A DNA stretch of 64,000 nt from Streptomyces sp. NBC_00440. GTDB lineage: Bacteria > Actinomycetota > Actinomycetes > Streptomycetales > Streptomycetaceae. A program made the position numbers and the translations under genes. Of this stretch, positions 8,770 to 17,600 are shown piece by piece. Under the pieces are notes generated by a model. That model did no database searches. It was not told the DNA's origin and worked only from the letters and a program-made list of their open reading frames with translations. The number at the start of each line of letters is the position of its first letter. The first letter of the stretch is position 1. The stretch lies in assembly GCF_036014215.1 (NCBI RefSeq), contig NZ_CP107921.1, positions 5,773,501 through 5,837,500 on the forward strand, in the 5' to 3' direction.

Positions 8770-8818
8770 CAACAACGCCTGACACGTGCCAAAGGCACGG
8801 CCCAACGCAAAGTTGTTG
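8770..8818. promoter_or_regulatory. Nested dyad upstream of the flavin monooxygenase
   Basis: CAACAAC (8770-8776) and GTTGTTG (8812-8818) form an outer inverted repeat. Between them lies a tight hairpin, CGTGCC AAA GGCACG (8785-8799). The site is 45-95 bases upstream of the monooxygenase start at 8725, where an operator or promoter would be. Confidence 0.4.
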
Positions 8819-8832
8819 TGATTTTCCGGTAA

Positions 8833-8990
8833 GCCCGACCGGCGCATGGGGGGCGGGAGAAGGAGCGGGGTCTGGTGCGTGCGGTCGCAAGGCGGAGGAG
8901 GGAGGAATGGCGGAGCCATGGCGACCGACGACAACGCCGCGAGCGTGCGTGCCAGACCCCGCGACGCCGCCCCCCATGCGCCGGTCGGGC
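8833..8990. repeat. 158-bp element with 24-bp perfect terminal inverted repeats
   Basis: The 24-base arm at 8833-8856 (starts GCCCGACCGGCGCATGGG) is exactly complementary to 8967-8990. A second pair, GGGGTCTGG (8867-8875) and CCAGACCCC (8952-8960), lies just inside, separated by 10 and 6 nt from the outer arms. The remaining core is about 76 nt. No open frame of note lies inside, and no target duplication is evident at the ends. It fills most of the intergenic space 8726-9106. It could be a MITE-like insertion, a structured RNA, or a strong barrier hairpin. Confidence 0.7.
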
Positions 8991-9106
8991 CCAAGCAGGC
9001 CCCCGGGGCTTACACGTTCTCACGGTGAGCAGTACGGATGTGGCGTTCCGCTGCCCGTAGGCTGGACTGAGCGAGAAACTGTCCGCTCTGCCCCGTGAGG
9101 TGTTAC

Positions 9107-9439
9107 GTGTCCCCGCGCCGCAACCGCCCCCGTGGGGGCGAGAAGCCGAGCGAGTCCGTCGGCGGGGGTGGGGGGCCGGACCGCTTCGGTCTCCAGGCCA
9201 CCGAGTCCTGGCAGGGCGAGGAGTGGTCGGTCCGCATGGTCAGCGGGGCGAGCGCGCAGGGCAAGCGCTACCGCTGCCCCGGCTGCGACCAGGAGATTCC
9301 CTCGGGGGTGCCGCATGTGGTGGCCTGGCCCGAGTACGGCGGGGTCGACGACCGCAGGCACTGGCACAAGGCCTGCTGGAACGCCAGGGACCGCCGCACC
9401 TCCAGGGTGCAGCGGTCCCGTAACGCGCCGAAGTACTGA
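9107..9439 (+). CDS. Small zinc-ribbon-like protein (SCO5391-type)
   Basis: A 110-residue protein with a basic, Gly-rich N-terminus and a putative metal site: RCPGCDQEI about residue 62, followed by RRHWHKACW about 30 residues later, giving C-x2-C and H-x-H-x2-C ligand candidates. It has often been labelled ATP/GTP-binding protein in streptomycetes without a visible P-loop, and I see none here. GTG 9107 is preferred over ATG 9095 because GAGG precedes it and the conserved SPRRNRPRGG then starts the protein. It could be a nucleic-acid-binding protein. Confidence 0.75.
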   Translation: MSPRRNRPRGGEKPSESVGGGGGPDRFGLQATESWQGEEWSVRMVSGASAQGKRYRCPGCDQEIPSGVPHVVAWPEYGGVDDRRHWHKACWNARDRRTSRVQRSRNAPKY

Positions 9440-9466
9440 GCAGCTCAGCAGGTCTGGCCGGCCGTC

Positions 9467-10333
9467 TCAGACGTCGCGGCTGCTGAGCGCGGCGACCGCG
9501 CCCCCGAACACCACCGCCGTCACCCCGAGCAGGATCCACAGCGGCTCCCAGCCGGACGGTCCTGTGCTGGAGACCGAGGTGCTGTAGAAGGCGCTGAGCT
9601 GGTTGGGGATCGAGTACTCGAAGAGCTTTTCGCGCAGGGTGGACAGCGACTGCGCGAACATGAACAGCGCCAGCACCAGCGGGAGCAGCACCACCCCGAG
9701 CATCACCGTGATCGCGCCGGCCGAGTGCCGGATGAGCGAGCCGACGGCCAGCGACAGCAGCCCCAGCAGGGCGACATAGAGGCTGACGCCCACCGTCGCC
9801 TGGATCCACTCCCGGCCGTCCGGCGTCCGGGCGCCCGTCCCCTTGAGCATCGCGTACTGGAACATCGCGACGAGCGCGGTCGTCACCAGCAGGATCACGA
9901 ACGCCAGCAGGAAGAAGACGATCGCCTTCGCCGCGAGCACCCGCGCCCGGCTCGGGCAGGCGGTCAGGGTCGTACGGATCATGCCGGTTCCGTACTCGGA
10001 CGCCACCGTCAGCACGCCGAGCGTGATGACGCACATGGAGCCGAGCAGCACGCCGAAGAACCCCATGCTCAGCACCGGGGTGCCGTTCATGGTGGAACCG
10101 GACGACCTGATGGCGACCGTCGACAGCAGACCGATGCCGAAGACGAGCACGATCAGCACGCCGAGCGTCCACATCGTGGAGCGGACCGACTTGATCTTCG
10201 TCCACTCCGAAGCGATGGCGTGCCCGAGGTGTGCGTCGGTCACCGGGATCGGCGACACGTAGGACGGAGTCCGGTGGGGCAGTGGCGGCTGCTGCTGCGG
10301 CGGCTGGAACGGCGCGGAAGCGGGGGTCGTCAT
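9467..10333 (-). CDS. ABC-2 type transporter permease
   Basis: A membrane subunit of 288 residues. The first 40 are Pro/Gln-rich and cytoplasmic (PFQPPQQQPPLPHRT). Then comes the sequence IASEWTKIKSVRSTMWTL, which recurs almost exactly in the permease at 11600 (MKSEWTKIRSVQSTVWTL) and typifies this family, followed by about six hydrophobic segments (for example VLIVLVFGIGLLSTVAI, AIVFFLLAFVILLVTTALVA). ATG 10333 overlaps the stop of the ATPase gene as ATGA, so the pair is translationally coupled. The substrate is unknown. Confidence 0.9.
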   Translation of the reverse strand: MTTPASAPFQPPQQQPPLPHRTPSYVSPIPVTDAHLGHAIASEWTKIKSVRSTMWTLGVLIVLVFGIGLLSTVAIRSSGSTMNGTPVLSMGFFGVLLGSMCVITLGVLTVASEYGTGMIRTTLTACPSRARVLAAKAIVFFLLAFVILLVTTALVAMFQYAMLKGTGARTPDGREWIQATVGVSLYVALLGLLSLAVGSLIRHSAGAITVMLGVVLLPLVLALFMFAQSLSTLREKLFEYSIPNQLSAFYSTSVSSTGPSGWEPLWILLGVTAVVFGGAVAALSSRDV

Positions 10334-11448
10334 CGGTGGTCCTTCGGGGCGGGAGCGGGCGCGGGGGCGGTCGCCTGCGGCGCTGCGGGGCCGGTGGCGG
10401 GCGGCGCGGGCGCGGCGGCCGGGGGAGCGGCGTACGGGTTCTGGCCGGGCGGCGGCGGGGCGTACCAGCCCTGCTGCGGCATCTCGGCGGGCACCGGCAG
10501 CGGGTGGCCGGGCTGCTCGAAGCCGGACAGCTGGTCCGCCGTGGAGCGGTAGTCGACGGCCCCCTGCGTCATCCGCATGTACGCCTCCTCCAGCGAGGCC
10601 TGATGCGGCGAGAGCTCCCACAGCCGTACGTCGGCGTCGTGCGCGAGGTCGCTGATCCGCGCCAGCGGCAGCCCGGTCACCCGCAGCGCGAGGTCCTGCT
10701 CCGGCATGACCTGCCCGCCGGCCTCGGTGAGCGCGGCCGTCAGCTTCTCGCGCTGCGGCACGTCGGGGGTGCGGACCCGCGCGAAGTCGGCCGAGTTGTG
10801 CGAGATGAAGTCCTTGATGCTCATGTCCGAGAGCAGCTGGCCGCGGCCGATCACGATCAGATGGTCGGCGGTGAGGGCCATCTCGCTCATCAGGTGCGAC
10901 GAGACGAAGACGGTACGGCCCTCCGCCGCAAGGGACTTCATCAGATTGCGGACCCAGAGGATGCCCTCCGGGTCGAGGCCGTTGACCGGCTCGTCGAAGA
11001 GCAGCACCTGCGGGTCGCCGAGCAGGGCCGCGGCGATGCCCAGGCGCTGTCCCATGCCGAGCGAGAAGCCCTTGGAGCGCTTGCGGGCCACCTCCTGGAG
11101 GCCGACGACGCCGAGCACCTCGTCGACCCGGGACGCCGGGATCCCGGAGAGCTGTGCCAGCGAGAGCAGATGGCTGCGCGCGCTGCGGCCGCCGTGCACC
11201 GCCTTGGCGTCGAGCAGCGCGCCGACCTGCCGGGGCGCGTTCGGAAGCTTGCGGAAGGGGTGGCCGCCGATCGTGACATGGCCGGAGGTCGGCTGGTCGA
11301 GGCCGAGGATCATGCGCATGGTGGTCGACTTCCCGGAGCCGTTGGGCCCCAGGAAGCCGGTCACCGTGCCGGGCCGCACTTGGAAGGAAAGGTTGTACAC
11401 GGCCGTCTTGGCGCCGTAGCGCTTCGTCAGGCCGACTGCCTCGATCAT
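10330..11448 (-). CDS. ABC transporter ATPase with Pro/Ala-rich C-terminal tail
   Basis: A 372-residue ATPase partner of the permease at 9467. Motifs: Walker A GPNGSGKST (about 33-41), signature FSLGMGQRLG, Walker B LLFDEPVNGLD, H-loop VSSHLMSEM. The catalytic part ends near residue 290. The last 75 residues are Pro/Ala/Gln-rich (PPPPGQNPYAAPPAAAPAP), probably disordered. ATG 11448 is the family start (MIEAVGLTKRYG), with a closely spaced GGAG. It closely resembles the ATPase at 12370, and the two operons look like a tandem duplication. Confidence 0.92.
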   Translation of the reverse strand: MIEAVGLTKRYGAKTAVYNLSFQVRPGTVTGFLGPNGSGKSTTMRMILGLDQPTSGHVTIGGHPFRKLPNAPRQVGALLDAKAVHGGRSARSHLLSLAQLSGIPASRVDEVLGVVGLQEVARKRSKGFSLGMGQRLGIAAALLGDPQVLLFDEPVNGLDPEGILWVRNLMKSLAAEGRTVFVSSHLMSEMALTADHLIVIGRGQLLSDMSIKDFISHNSADFARVRTPDVPQREKLTAALTEAGGQVMPEQDLALRVTGLPLARISDLAHDADVRLWELSPHQASLEEAYMRMTQGAVDYRSTADQLSGFEQPGHPLPVPAEMPQQGWYAPPPPGQNPYAAPPAAAPAPPATGPAAPQATAPAPAPAPKDHR

Positions 11449-11599
11449 TCTCCAGCCCCATCGACGTTTTCGTGTCGTCGGGGCCTGGCCGCATTCGGCC
11501 GAACACCCCCGTATGAGTGAGGAGGATATCCAGGCCTTGACGGTTCCAGCCAAGTCGTGACTGTCGTCGCCTTCCGGCCACCGGGCCCGGGAACGGCCG

Positions 11600-12367
11600 T
11601 CAGGCGTCGCGCTTCTTCAGCAGCACATAGCCGGCGAGCACCGCGGCCGCCACCCACAGGGCCATGATGCCCAGCCCCTCCCAGGGCCCGTACGGGGCGC
11701 TGTTACTGCCCGGGACCACCTGGGTGATCTTGCTCCCGGCCTGGTCGGGGAGGTACTGGCCGACCTTCTTGGTGGCGGAGACGCTCCCCAGGATGTTGGA
11801 GATCAGGAAGAAGAACGGCATCAGGATGCCCAGCGACAGCATGGGACTGCGCAGCAGCGAGGCGATGCCCATCGAGAACATCGTGATCAGTGTCATGTAC
11901 AGCGCGGCACCGAAGACGGCCCGCAGCACACCGGGGTCCCCGATGTGGGAGCGGTGGACACCGAGCAGCGCCTGGCCGAGAAAGTACGTCACGAAGCTCG
12001 TCACCACACTGATGACGAACGCCAGGACCGTGGCCACCACGATCTTGGCGGTGTAGAAGGTGCCACGCTGCGGGACGGCGGCCAGCGACATCCGGATCAT
12101 TCCGGTGCTGTACTCGTTCGTCACCACGAGCACCCCGAAAACGATCAGCGCCAACTGACCGAGCACGATCCCCGTGAAACTCACCGACGTCGGGTCGAAG
12201 GTGAGCTGGTCCGAGCGGTTCAACTTGCTGAACTGGTTGTTCGACAGCGCGCTGAACAGCGCCCCGAACGCCACCGTCACCACCAGCGCACTCGCCAGCG
12301 TCCAGACCGTGGACTGCACCGAGCGGATCTTGGTCCACTCCGACTTCATCACCTGGGCGGCCGCCAT
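11600..12367 (-). CDS. ABC-2 type transporter permease
   Basis: A 255-residue membrane subunit. It starts MAAAQVMKSEWTKIRSVQST, then shows about six hydrophobic segments (ASALVVTVAFGALFSAL, VLGQLALIVFGVLVV, IVVATVLAFVISVVTSFV, MALWVAAAVLAGYVLLKK). It contains NEYSTGMIRMSLAAVP, matching SEYGTGMIRTTLTACP of the paralogue at 9467. It starts two bases after the ATPase stop (TGACCATGG), so it belongs to one operon with the ATPase at 12370. Confidence 0.9.
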   Translation of the reverse strand: MAAAQVMKSEWTKIRSVQSTVWTLASALVVTVAFGALFSALSNNQFSKLNRSDQLTFDPTSVSFTGIVLGQLALIVFGVLVVTNEYSTGMIRMSLAAVPQRGTFYTAKIVVATVLAFVISVVTSFVTYFLGQALLGVHRSHIGDPGVLRAVFGAALYMTLITMFSMGIASLLRSPMLSLGILMPFFFLISNILGSVSATKKVGQYLPDQAGSKITQVVPGSNSAPYGPWEGLGIMALWVAAAVLAGYVLLKKRDA

Positions 12368-12369
12368 GG

Positions 12370-13395
12370 TCAGGCCCCCCTCTTCGGGTTCTGACCCCAC
12401 CTGGGCTGCTGTCCGGGCTGCGGCGGGTTCTGGCCCCAGCCGGGCTGCTGTCCCGGCTGCTGCGCTGCGCCCGGCGGCGGGCTGTCGGTGCTGCCGTGTG
12501 CGTGGTACTCCACCGACTCCGCGGTGAGCTGCATGAACGCCTCTTCGAGTGAAGCCTGCTGGGGACTGAGCTCATGCAGGACGAGCTGGTGCCGGGCGGC
12601 GAGTTCGCCGATGTCGGCCGCGGCGGTGCCGTCCACTTCGAGCGAGCCGTCGCCCGCCGGGACCGGCTTGTACCCGGCCTCGTGCAGTACGTCGAAAAGC
12701 TGCTCCCGCTGCGGGGAGCGCAGCCGTACGTACGACCGCGAGTTCTCCGCGATGAACTCCGACATGCTGGTGTCGGCCATCAGCCGCCCCTGGCCGATGA
12801 CGACCAGGTGGTCGGCGGTGAGGGCCATCTCGCTCATCAGGTGCGAGGAGACGAAGATCGTGCGGCCCTGCCCGGCAAGGGCCTTCATGAGGTTGCGGAT
12901 CCAGTGGATGCCCTCGGGGTCCAGACCGTTCACCGGCTCGTCGAACATCAGGATCTCGGGGTCGCCGAGCAGCGCCCCGGCGATGCCGAGCCGCTGACCC
13001 ATGCCGAGGGAGAAGCCCTTGGCGCGCTTCTTCGCCACCGCCGAGAGGCCGACGGTCTCCAGCACCTCGCCGACCCGGGACGCCGGAATGCCGTTGCTCT
13101 GCGCGAGACAGAGCAGATGGTTGTGGGCGGTGCGCCCACCGTGCATGGTCTTGGCGTCGAGCAGTGCGCCGATGTGCCGCAGCGGGTCCTTGAGGTCCCG
13201 GTAGTGCTTGCCGTCGATCCGGACGTCTCCGCCCGAGGGGTTGTCCAGGCCGAGGACCATCCGCATCGTGGTGGACTTCCCGGCGCCGTTGGGCCCCAGG
13301 AAGCCGGTGACGATGCCCGGCCGCACACTGAAGGTCAGCTGGTCGACCGCCGTCTTCTCGCCGTAGCGTTTGGTCAGCCCCGAGAGTTCGATCAC
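12370..13395 (-). CDS. ABC transporter ATPase with Gln/Pro/Gly-rich tail
   Basis: A 341-residue ATPase. Motifs: Walker A GPNGAGKST, signature FSLGMGQRLG, Walker B LMFDEPVNGLD, H-loop VSSHLMSEM. The N-terminal 200 residues are nearly the same as in the ATPase at 10330. The C-terminal tail has repeated Q-Q-P-x-W-G-Q-N-P units (QQPGWGQNPPQPGQQPRWGQ). GTG 13395 is chosen as the family start (VIELSGLTKRYG). This is the first gene of the four-gene transporter block. A terminator for filP lies upstream at 13500, so it has its own promoter. Confidence 0.92.
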   Translation of the reverse strand: MIELSGLTKRYGEKTAVDQLTFSVRPGIVTGFLGPNGAGKSTTMRMVLGLDNPSGGDVRIDGKHYRDLKDPLRHIGALLDAKTMHGGRTAHNHLLCLAQSNGIPASRVGEVLETVGLSAVAKKRAKGFSLGMGQRLGIAGALLGDPEILMFDEPVNGLDPEGIHWIRNLMKALAGQGRTIFVSSHLMSEMALTADHLVVIGQGRLMADTSMSEFIAENSRSYVRLRSPQREQLFDVLHEAGYKPVPAGDGSLEVDGTAAADIGELAARHQLVLHELSPQQASLEEAFMQLTAESVEYHAHGSTDSPPPGAAQQPGQQPGWGQNPPQPGQQPRWGQNPKRGA

Positions 13396-13499
13396 TGCGT
13401 TCCGCCTCGTCGTTTCTGGTGGTTCGCCCGGCCTTCCCCCTGCCCCCGGCCGGGCCACGCGGATCCTGAGGGCAGCACGCAGCCACGTTAGGCGCACAA

Positions 13500-13533
13500 C
13501 AAGCCCCCCGCCACCGGAATGACGGGGGGCTTG
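13500..13533 (-). terminator. Terminator downstream of filP
   Basis: CAAGCCCCCCG (13500-13510) and CGGGGGGCTTG (13523-13533) form a perfect 11-bp stem with a 12-nt loop. Read on the minus strand it is followed by TTGTG. It separates filP from the ABC genes. Confidence 0.85.
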
Positions 13534-13635
13534 CTCGCGGTACGCGGGACCGCGGACGTACTGAGGATCAGCGAGACGCGACCCCGGGGGAGAGGCAGCG
13601 TATCTGCGGCTCAGCGGCTGAGCAGGTCGAGCGGC

Positions 13636-14574
13636 TCAGCGGGTCTGCTGCGCCGGGACTCCGTGGGAGGCCGACTCCTCGTCGGCCGGCGTACCGGCGG
13701 CGGCCACCGCGGCACCGGTCAGTGTGGCCAGCATCTCGCGGACGTTGGTCAGCTGCGCGTTGATCGAGTCGCGGCGGTTGGTGAGCGCCGCGAGCTCGCG
13801 CTCCGATTCGCTGCGGATCCGGTCGGCCTTGGCGTTCGCGTCGGCCACGATGTCCTCGGCCTGGCGCTGAGCCGTCTCCACCGTCTGACGGGCGCGGCGC
13901 TCGGCGTCCGTACGCAGCTTCTCCGCCTCCAGGCGGAGCTGCTCGGCACGGTGCTCGATCTCGGCCAGACGCTTCTCGGCCTTGGCCTGACGCGAAGCCA
14001 GGTCGCGCTCCGACTGCTCGCGGCGCTTGGCCAGGTTCGTCTCGAAGTCCGCGGCGGCCTGGGCGGCCTTGGCGCGGGTCTCCTCGAAGAGCGCGTCGGC
14101 CTCCTCACGCTTGGACTGCGCGTCCTTCTGGGCCTCGGAACGCAGCGTGGACGCTTCGCCCTTGGCCTTCTCGACGATCCGGACGCCCTCGTCCTCGGCC
14201 TTCGCCTTGCGCTCGGCGGCGAACGACTCGGCGTCGTTGCGGACCTGCTGGGCGGCCGACTCGGCGAGCTCGCGGTGCTGCTCGGACGCGCGACGGGCCT
14301 CCTCACGGAGGTCCTTCGCCTCCTCCTCGGCGAGCCGGAGGATCTTCTCGACGCGCGCGCCGAGACCCGCGTACGACGGCTCCGCGTCGTTGACCTGGGC
14401 CTGCGCGTTCTGCGTCTCAAGGTGGAGTTCCTCGATGCGCTTTTCCAGAGAGGTGATCCGTGCCAGAGCGCTGTCACGGTCGGCGACGAGCTTGGTAATG
14501 CGGTCATCCACCTGACCGCGGTCGTAACCACGCCGCACGAGCTCGAAGCCGAATGGGGAGGAAGTGTCGCTCAT
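13636..14574 (-). CDS. filP: Filament-forming coiled-coil protein FilP
   Basis: A cytoskeletal intermediate-filament-like protein that supports hyphal rigidity and works with DivIVA and Scy at the growing tip. The 312 residues match the known length (about 310). A short N-terminal segment, FGFELVRRGYDRGQVDDRI (residues 8-26), resembles the DivIVA N-terminus. Residues about 27-285 form an almost uninterrupted coiled coil rich in Ala, Glu, Arg and Gln, with the 11-residue (hendecad) spacing described for FilP and Scy. The tail is short and non-helical. It lies directly downstream of scy, 114 bp apart and in the same direction. Confidence 0.95.
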   Translation of the reverse strand: MSDTSSPFGFELVRRGYDRGQVDDRITKLVADRDSALARITSLEKRIEELHLETQNAQAQVNDAEPSYAGLGARVEKILRLAEEEAKDLREEARRASEQHRELAESAAQQVRNDAESFAAERKAKAEDEGVRIVEKAKGEASTLRSEAQKDAQSKREEADALFEETRAKAAQAAADFETNLAKRREQSERDLASRQAKAEKRLAEIEHRAEQLRLEAEKLRTDAERRARQTVETAQRQAEDIVADANAKADRIRSESERELAALTNRRDSINAQLTNVREMLATLTGAAVAAAGTPADEESASHGVPAQQTR

Positions 14575-14688
14575 GGGGTTCCTGTCGAATGAGACCGGTG
14601 AGGTGATAGGGGGAATCCTAGGGGCCGAAGCGGCGTGTCATCGAGCGGATGCCCGTTTGATCTGGAGAATGTCCAGCCTTTTGAGTGG

Positions 14689-17600
14689 CTAGCCATCAGA
14701 AGGCTTGCCACTCGGACGAGTTCCGCCCGCCGCCGCGCCCGCCTTGACGCCGTCTGCGGTCTTGCCGCTCCCGGTCGGCGCCTCGAAGGATTCCAACGCC
14801 TCCAGTACGTCCTGGACACGGGAGATTTCGGCCTGGATGTCCGCCCGACGGCGCATCAGCACATCGTGCTCGTGGGTGGCTTCCTCGATGAGATGGTCCG
14901 ACTCGGCCGCGGCGTCCGCCTTGAGCTGCTGGGCCTCCTGTATCAGAACGGCCTTCTTCTGCTCGGCCTCCTTCAGGAGCGCCTCGGCCCGTTTGACGGC
15001 GGAGATCCGGACGCTGGCCGCCTCCGACTCGGCGTCGGACACCAGCTCCTTGGCCTTCTCCGCGGCCTCGGCCTGCTGGTCGGCGGCCGCCTTCAGCAGC
15101 TTGTCGACGCGTTCGCCCGCGGACTTCAACTGCTCGGCGGTCTCGCGGCGGGCCCGCTCGTGCAGCTCCTCGATCTCGGCCGTCACCCGGTCCCGCAGCT
15201 CCTCGGACCGCTCCCTTATGGCGGTCGCGTCCCGGCGTGCGCCGACGAGCAGTTCGTCGGCGTCCGTACGGGACCGCTCCACCAGGCTGTTGCCCTCGAC
15301 GGTCGCGTCGGCGGTGATCCGGTCGGCCTCCTGGCGGGCCGCCCCGACCATCGTGTCGGCCTGCGCCTCGGCCTCGGTGGCGGTGCGCAGCGCCTCTTCC
15401 TGGGCCTTGGACATCAGCTGGTCGGCCTGTTCCGCCGCGTCCGCGCGGCGCTTGGACGCGACCTCGCGGGACTCGTCCAGCATCCGGTCGGACTCCGACT
15501 GGGCCTCGGCGCGCAGCTGTTCCGCAGCGGCGGCGGCGTCGGTCCTGACCCGCTCGGCCTCCACCCGGATGCGCTCGGCGGCCTGCTGGGCGGAGCCGAC
15601 GGTCTCGGCCGCCTCGGCCCGCATCCGCTCCGACTCGCCGGAAGCCTCCGCGATCAGGGCGTCCGCCTGGCCCGCCGCGTCCGAGCGGATGCGGTTGGCG
15701 TCCTCGCGTGCGTCGGCACGGGCGCGGGCCGCGTCCTGTTCGGCCGACGCCACCGTGTCGGAGGCCTCGGTCCGCATCCGCTGGGCGTACTCGGCGGTGT
15801 CGGAGCGCAGCTTCTCCGACTCGGCGATCGCCTCCGAAACGGTGCGCTCGGCCAGCGACTTGGCGGCCTCGGCCTCCTCCTGGGCGACGCTGCGGATCCG
15901 GCTCGCGTCCTCGGACGCGCGCTCCCGTTCGGCGTGTGCGTCGGAGCGGACCCGGTCCGCCTCCTCCTGCGCCTCCGTCCTGGTCCGCTCGGCCGCGTGC
16001 TCCGCCGCCGAGCGCAGCCCGGCGATCTCCTGTTCGGCCTGGTCCTGGAGGCCCGCGACGGAGTCCCGTACCTGCTGGGCGGTCTGCTCGGCCGCCGACA
16101 CCAGCTCGCCGGCCCTGCGGTCCGCCTCCTCGACCAGCCGCGCCGCCTCTGCCTGCGCCTCCTCGACCCGCTTGCGCGCGGAGGCCAGCAACTCCTCGCT
16201 CTGGGCGCGCGCCTGGCCCCGCTCCTGCTCGGCCTCCGCACGGGCCGACGACAGGGTCTCCTCGGCCTCCCGGCGGCGCCGGTTGGCCTCCTCCTGCGCG
16301 GCGGCCAGCGCCTCCTGCGCCTCCGTACCGACGCGTTCGGCCGCCGCTGCGGCCTCGGCGCGCATCCGGTCGGCGCTGTCCTGCGCCTCGGACTTGAGCC
16401 GCTCCGCCTCCGCGGTGGCCTCGCTGCGCAGCCGTACGGCGATGTTCTCGCCCTCGGCACGTGCCTGCGATGCGTCCGCCGCGGCCTCGTCGCGCAGCCG
16501 CTCGGCCTCCTGCTCGGCCTGCGTCTGGAGCGTGCGGACCCGCTCGGCCGCCTCGGTGCGCAGCCGCTCGGTCTCGTCCGCGGTCTCCTTGCGGAGCCGC
16601 TCGGCCTCGGCGCGGGCGTCGGCGAGCGCCGTCTCGGCGCCGCTCAGCCGCTCCTCGGCCTCGGTGTGCAGCCGGGCCAGCTCGTCGGCTGCTTCGGCCC
16701 TGCGGGCCTCTATGCCGCGTTCGTTCTCCTCGCGCAGCACACCGGCGGCCTCCTCGGCCTGGGTGCGGGTCTCCTCGGCGTGCTCCTCCGCCTCCGCGGC
16801 CAGCCGCCCGGCCTCGGTGCGGGTGCGCTCCAGCGTCTCCTCGGCCTGGGTGCGCAGCGTCGTGGCGCGCTCGACGGCCTCGGCGCGTACCCGCTCGGAC
16901 TCGGCGGTGGCTCCCGAGCGCACCTCGTCCGCGTCGGCCTTCGCCTTGGCCAGCAGCTCCTCGGCGGTCCGCGCCGCCTCCTCGATCTGCTGCACGGCCT
17001 CCCGGCGGGCCTCGCCGCGGATGCGCTCGCCCTCGGCGACCGCGTCGGCCCGCAGCTGCTCGGCCTCGCCGCGGAGCCTGCGCGCCTCGTCCTGGAGCTC
17101 GACCGTCTTGGCCCGGTACTCCTTGGTGTCGTCCTTGGCCGCGCCCTTGAGCTGCTCGGCGGACTCGGCGGCCTCGTCGCTGAGCCGCGCGGCCTCCGCC
17201 TCCGCCTCGTGGCGGATCCGCTCGGCCTCGTCGGCCGCGGCTCTGGTGGTCGACCTGGCGTCATCGGAGGCCTTCGTCAGGACCTCCTCGGCGGTCCTGG
17301 CGGCCTTGGCCAGCTGCGCGGCCGTGTCCTCCGCCGCTGCCGTCCTGGCCTTGTCGCTCGCCTCCGCGACCATCCGCTCCGCGGTGCCACGGGCGTCCTC
17401 AAGTGCCTGCTGGGCCTCCGCCTTGAGGGCCTCCGCGTCCTTGGTCGCCTCGCCGACGAGCCGGGCGATCTCGGCCTTCGCGGTGCGGGTGCGCTGCTCG
17501 TTGACCGAATCGGCCGTGGTGAGCTGCTTGGCCGCAGCCTCCTTCGCCTCGGTGACGACCTTCTCGGCCTCCGCCCGTGCCTCGCGCAGCGCGCGCTCGG

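Noticed and set aside
8857..8966. Transposase or other gene inside the 158-bp repeat element
   Set aside because: The interior is only 110 bp and has no coding frame of note, so it cannot be an autonomous insertion sequence.
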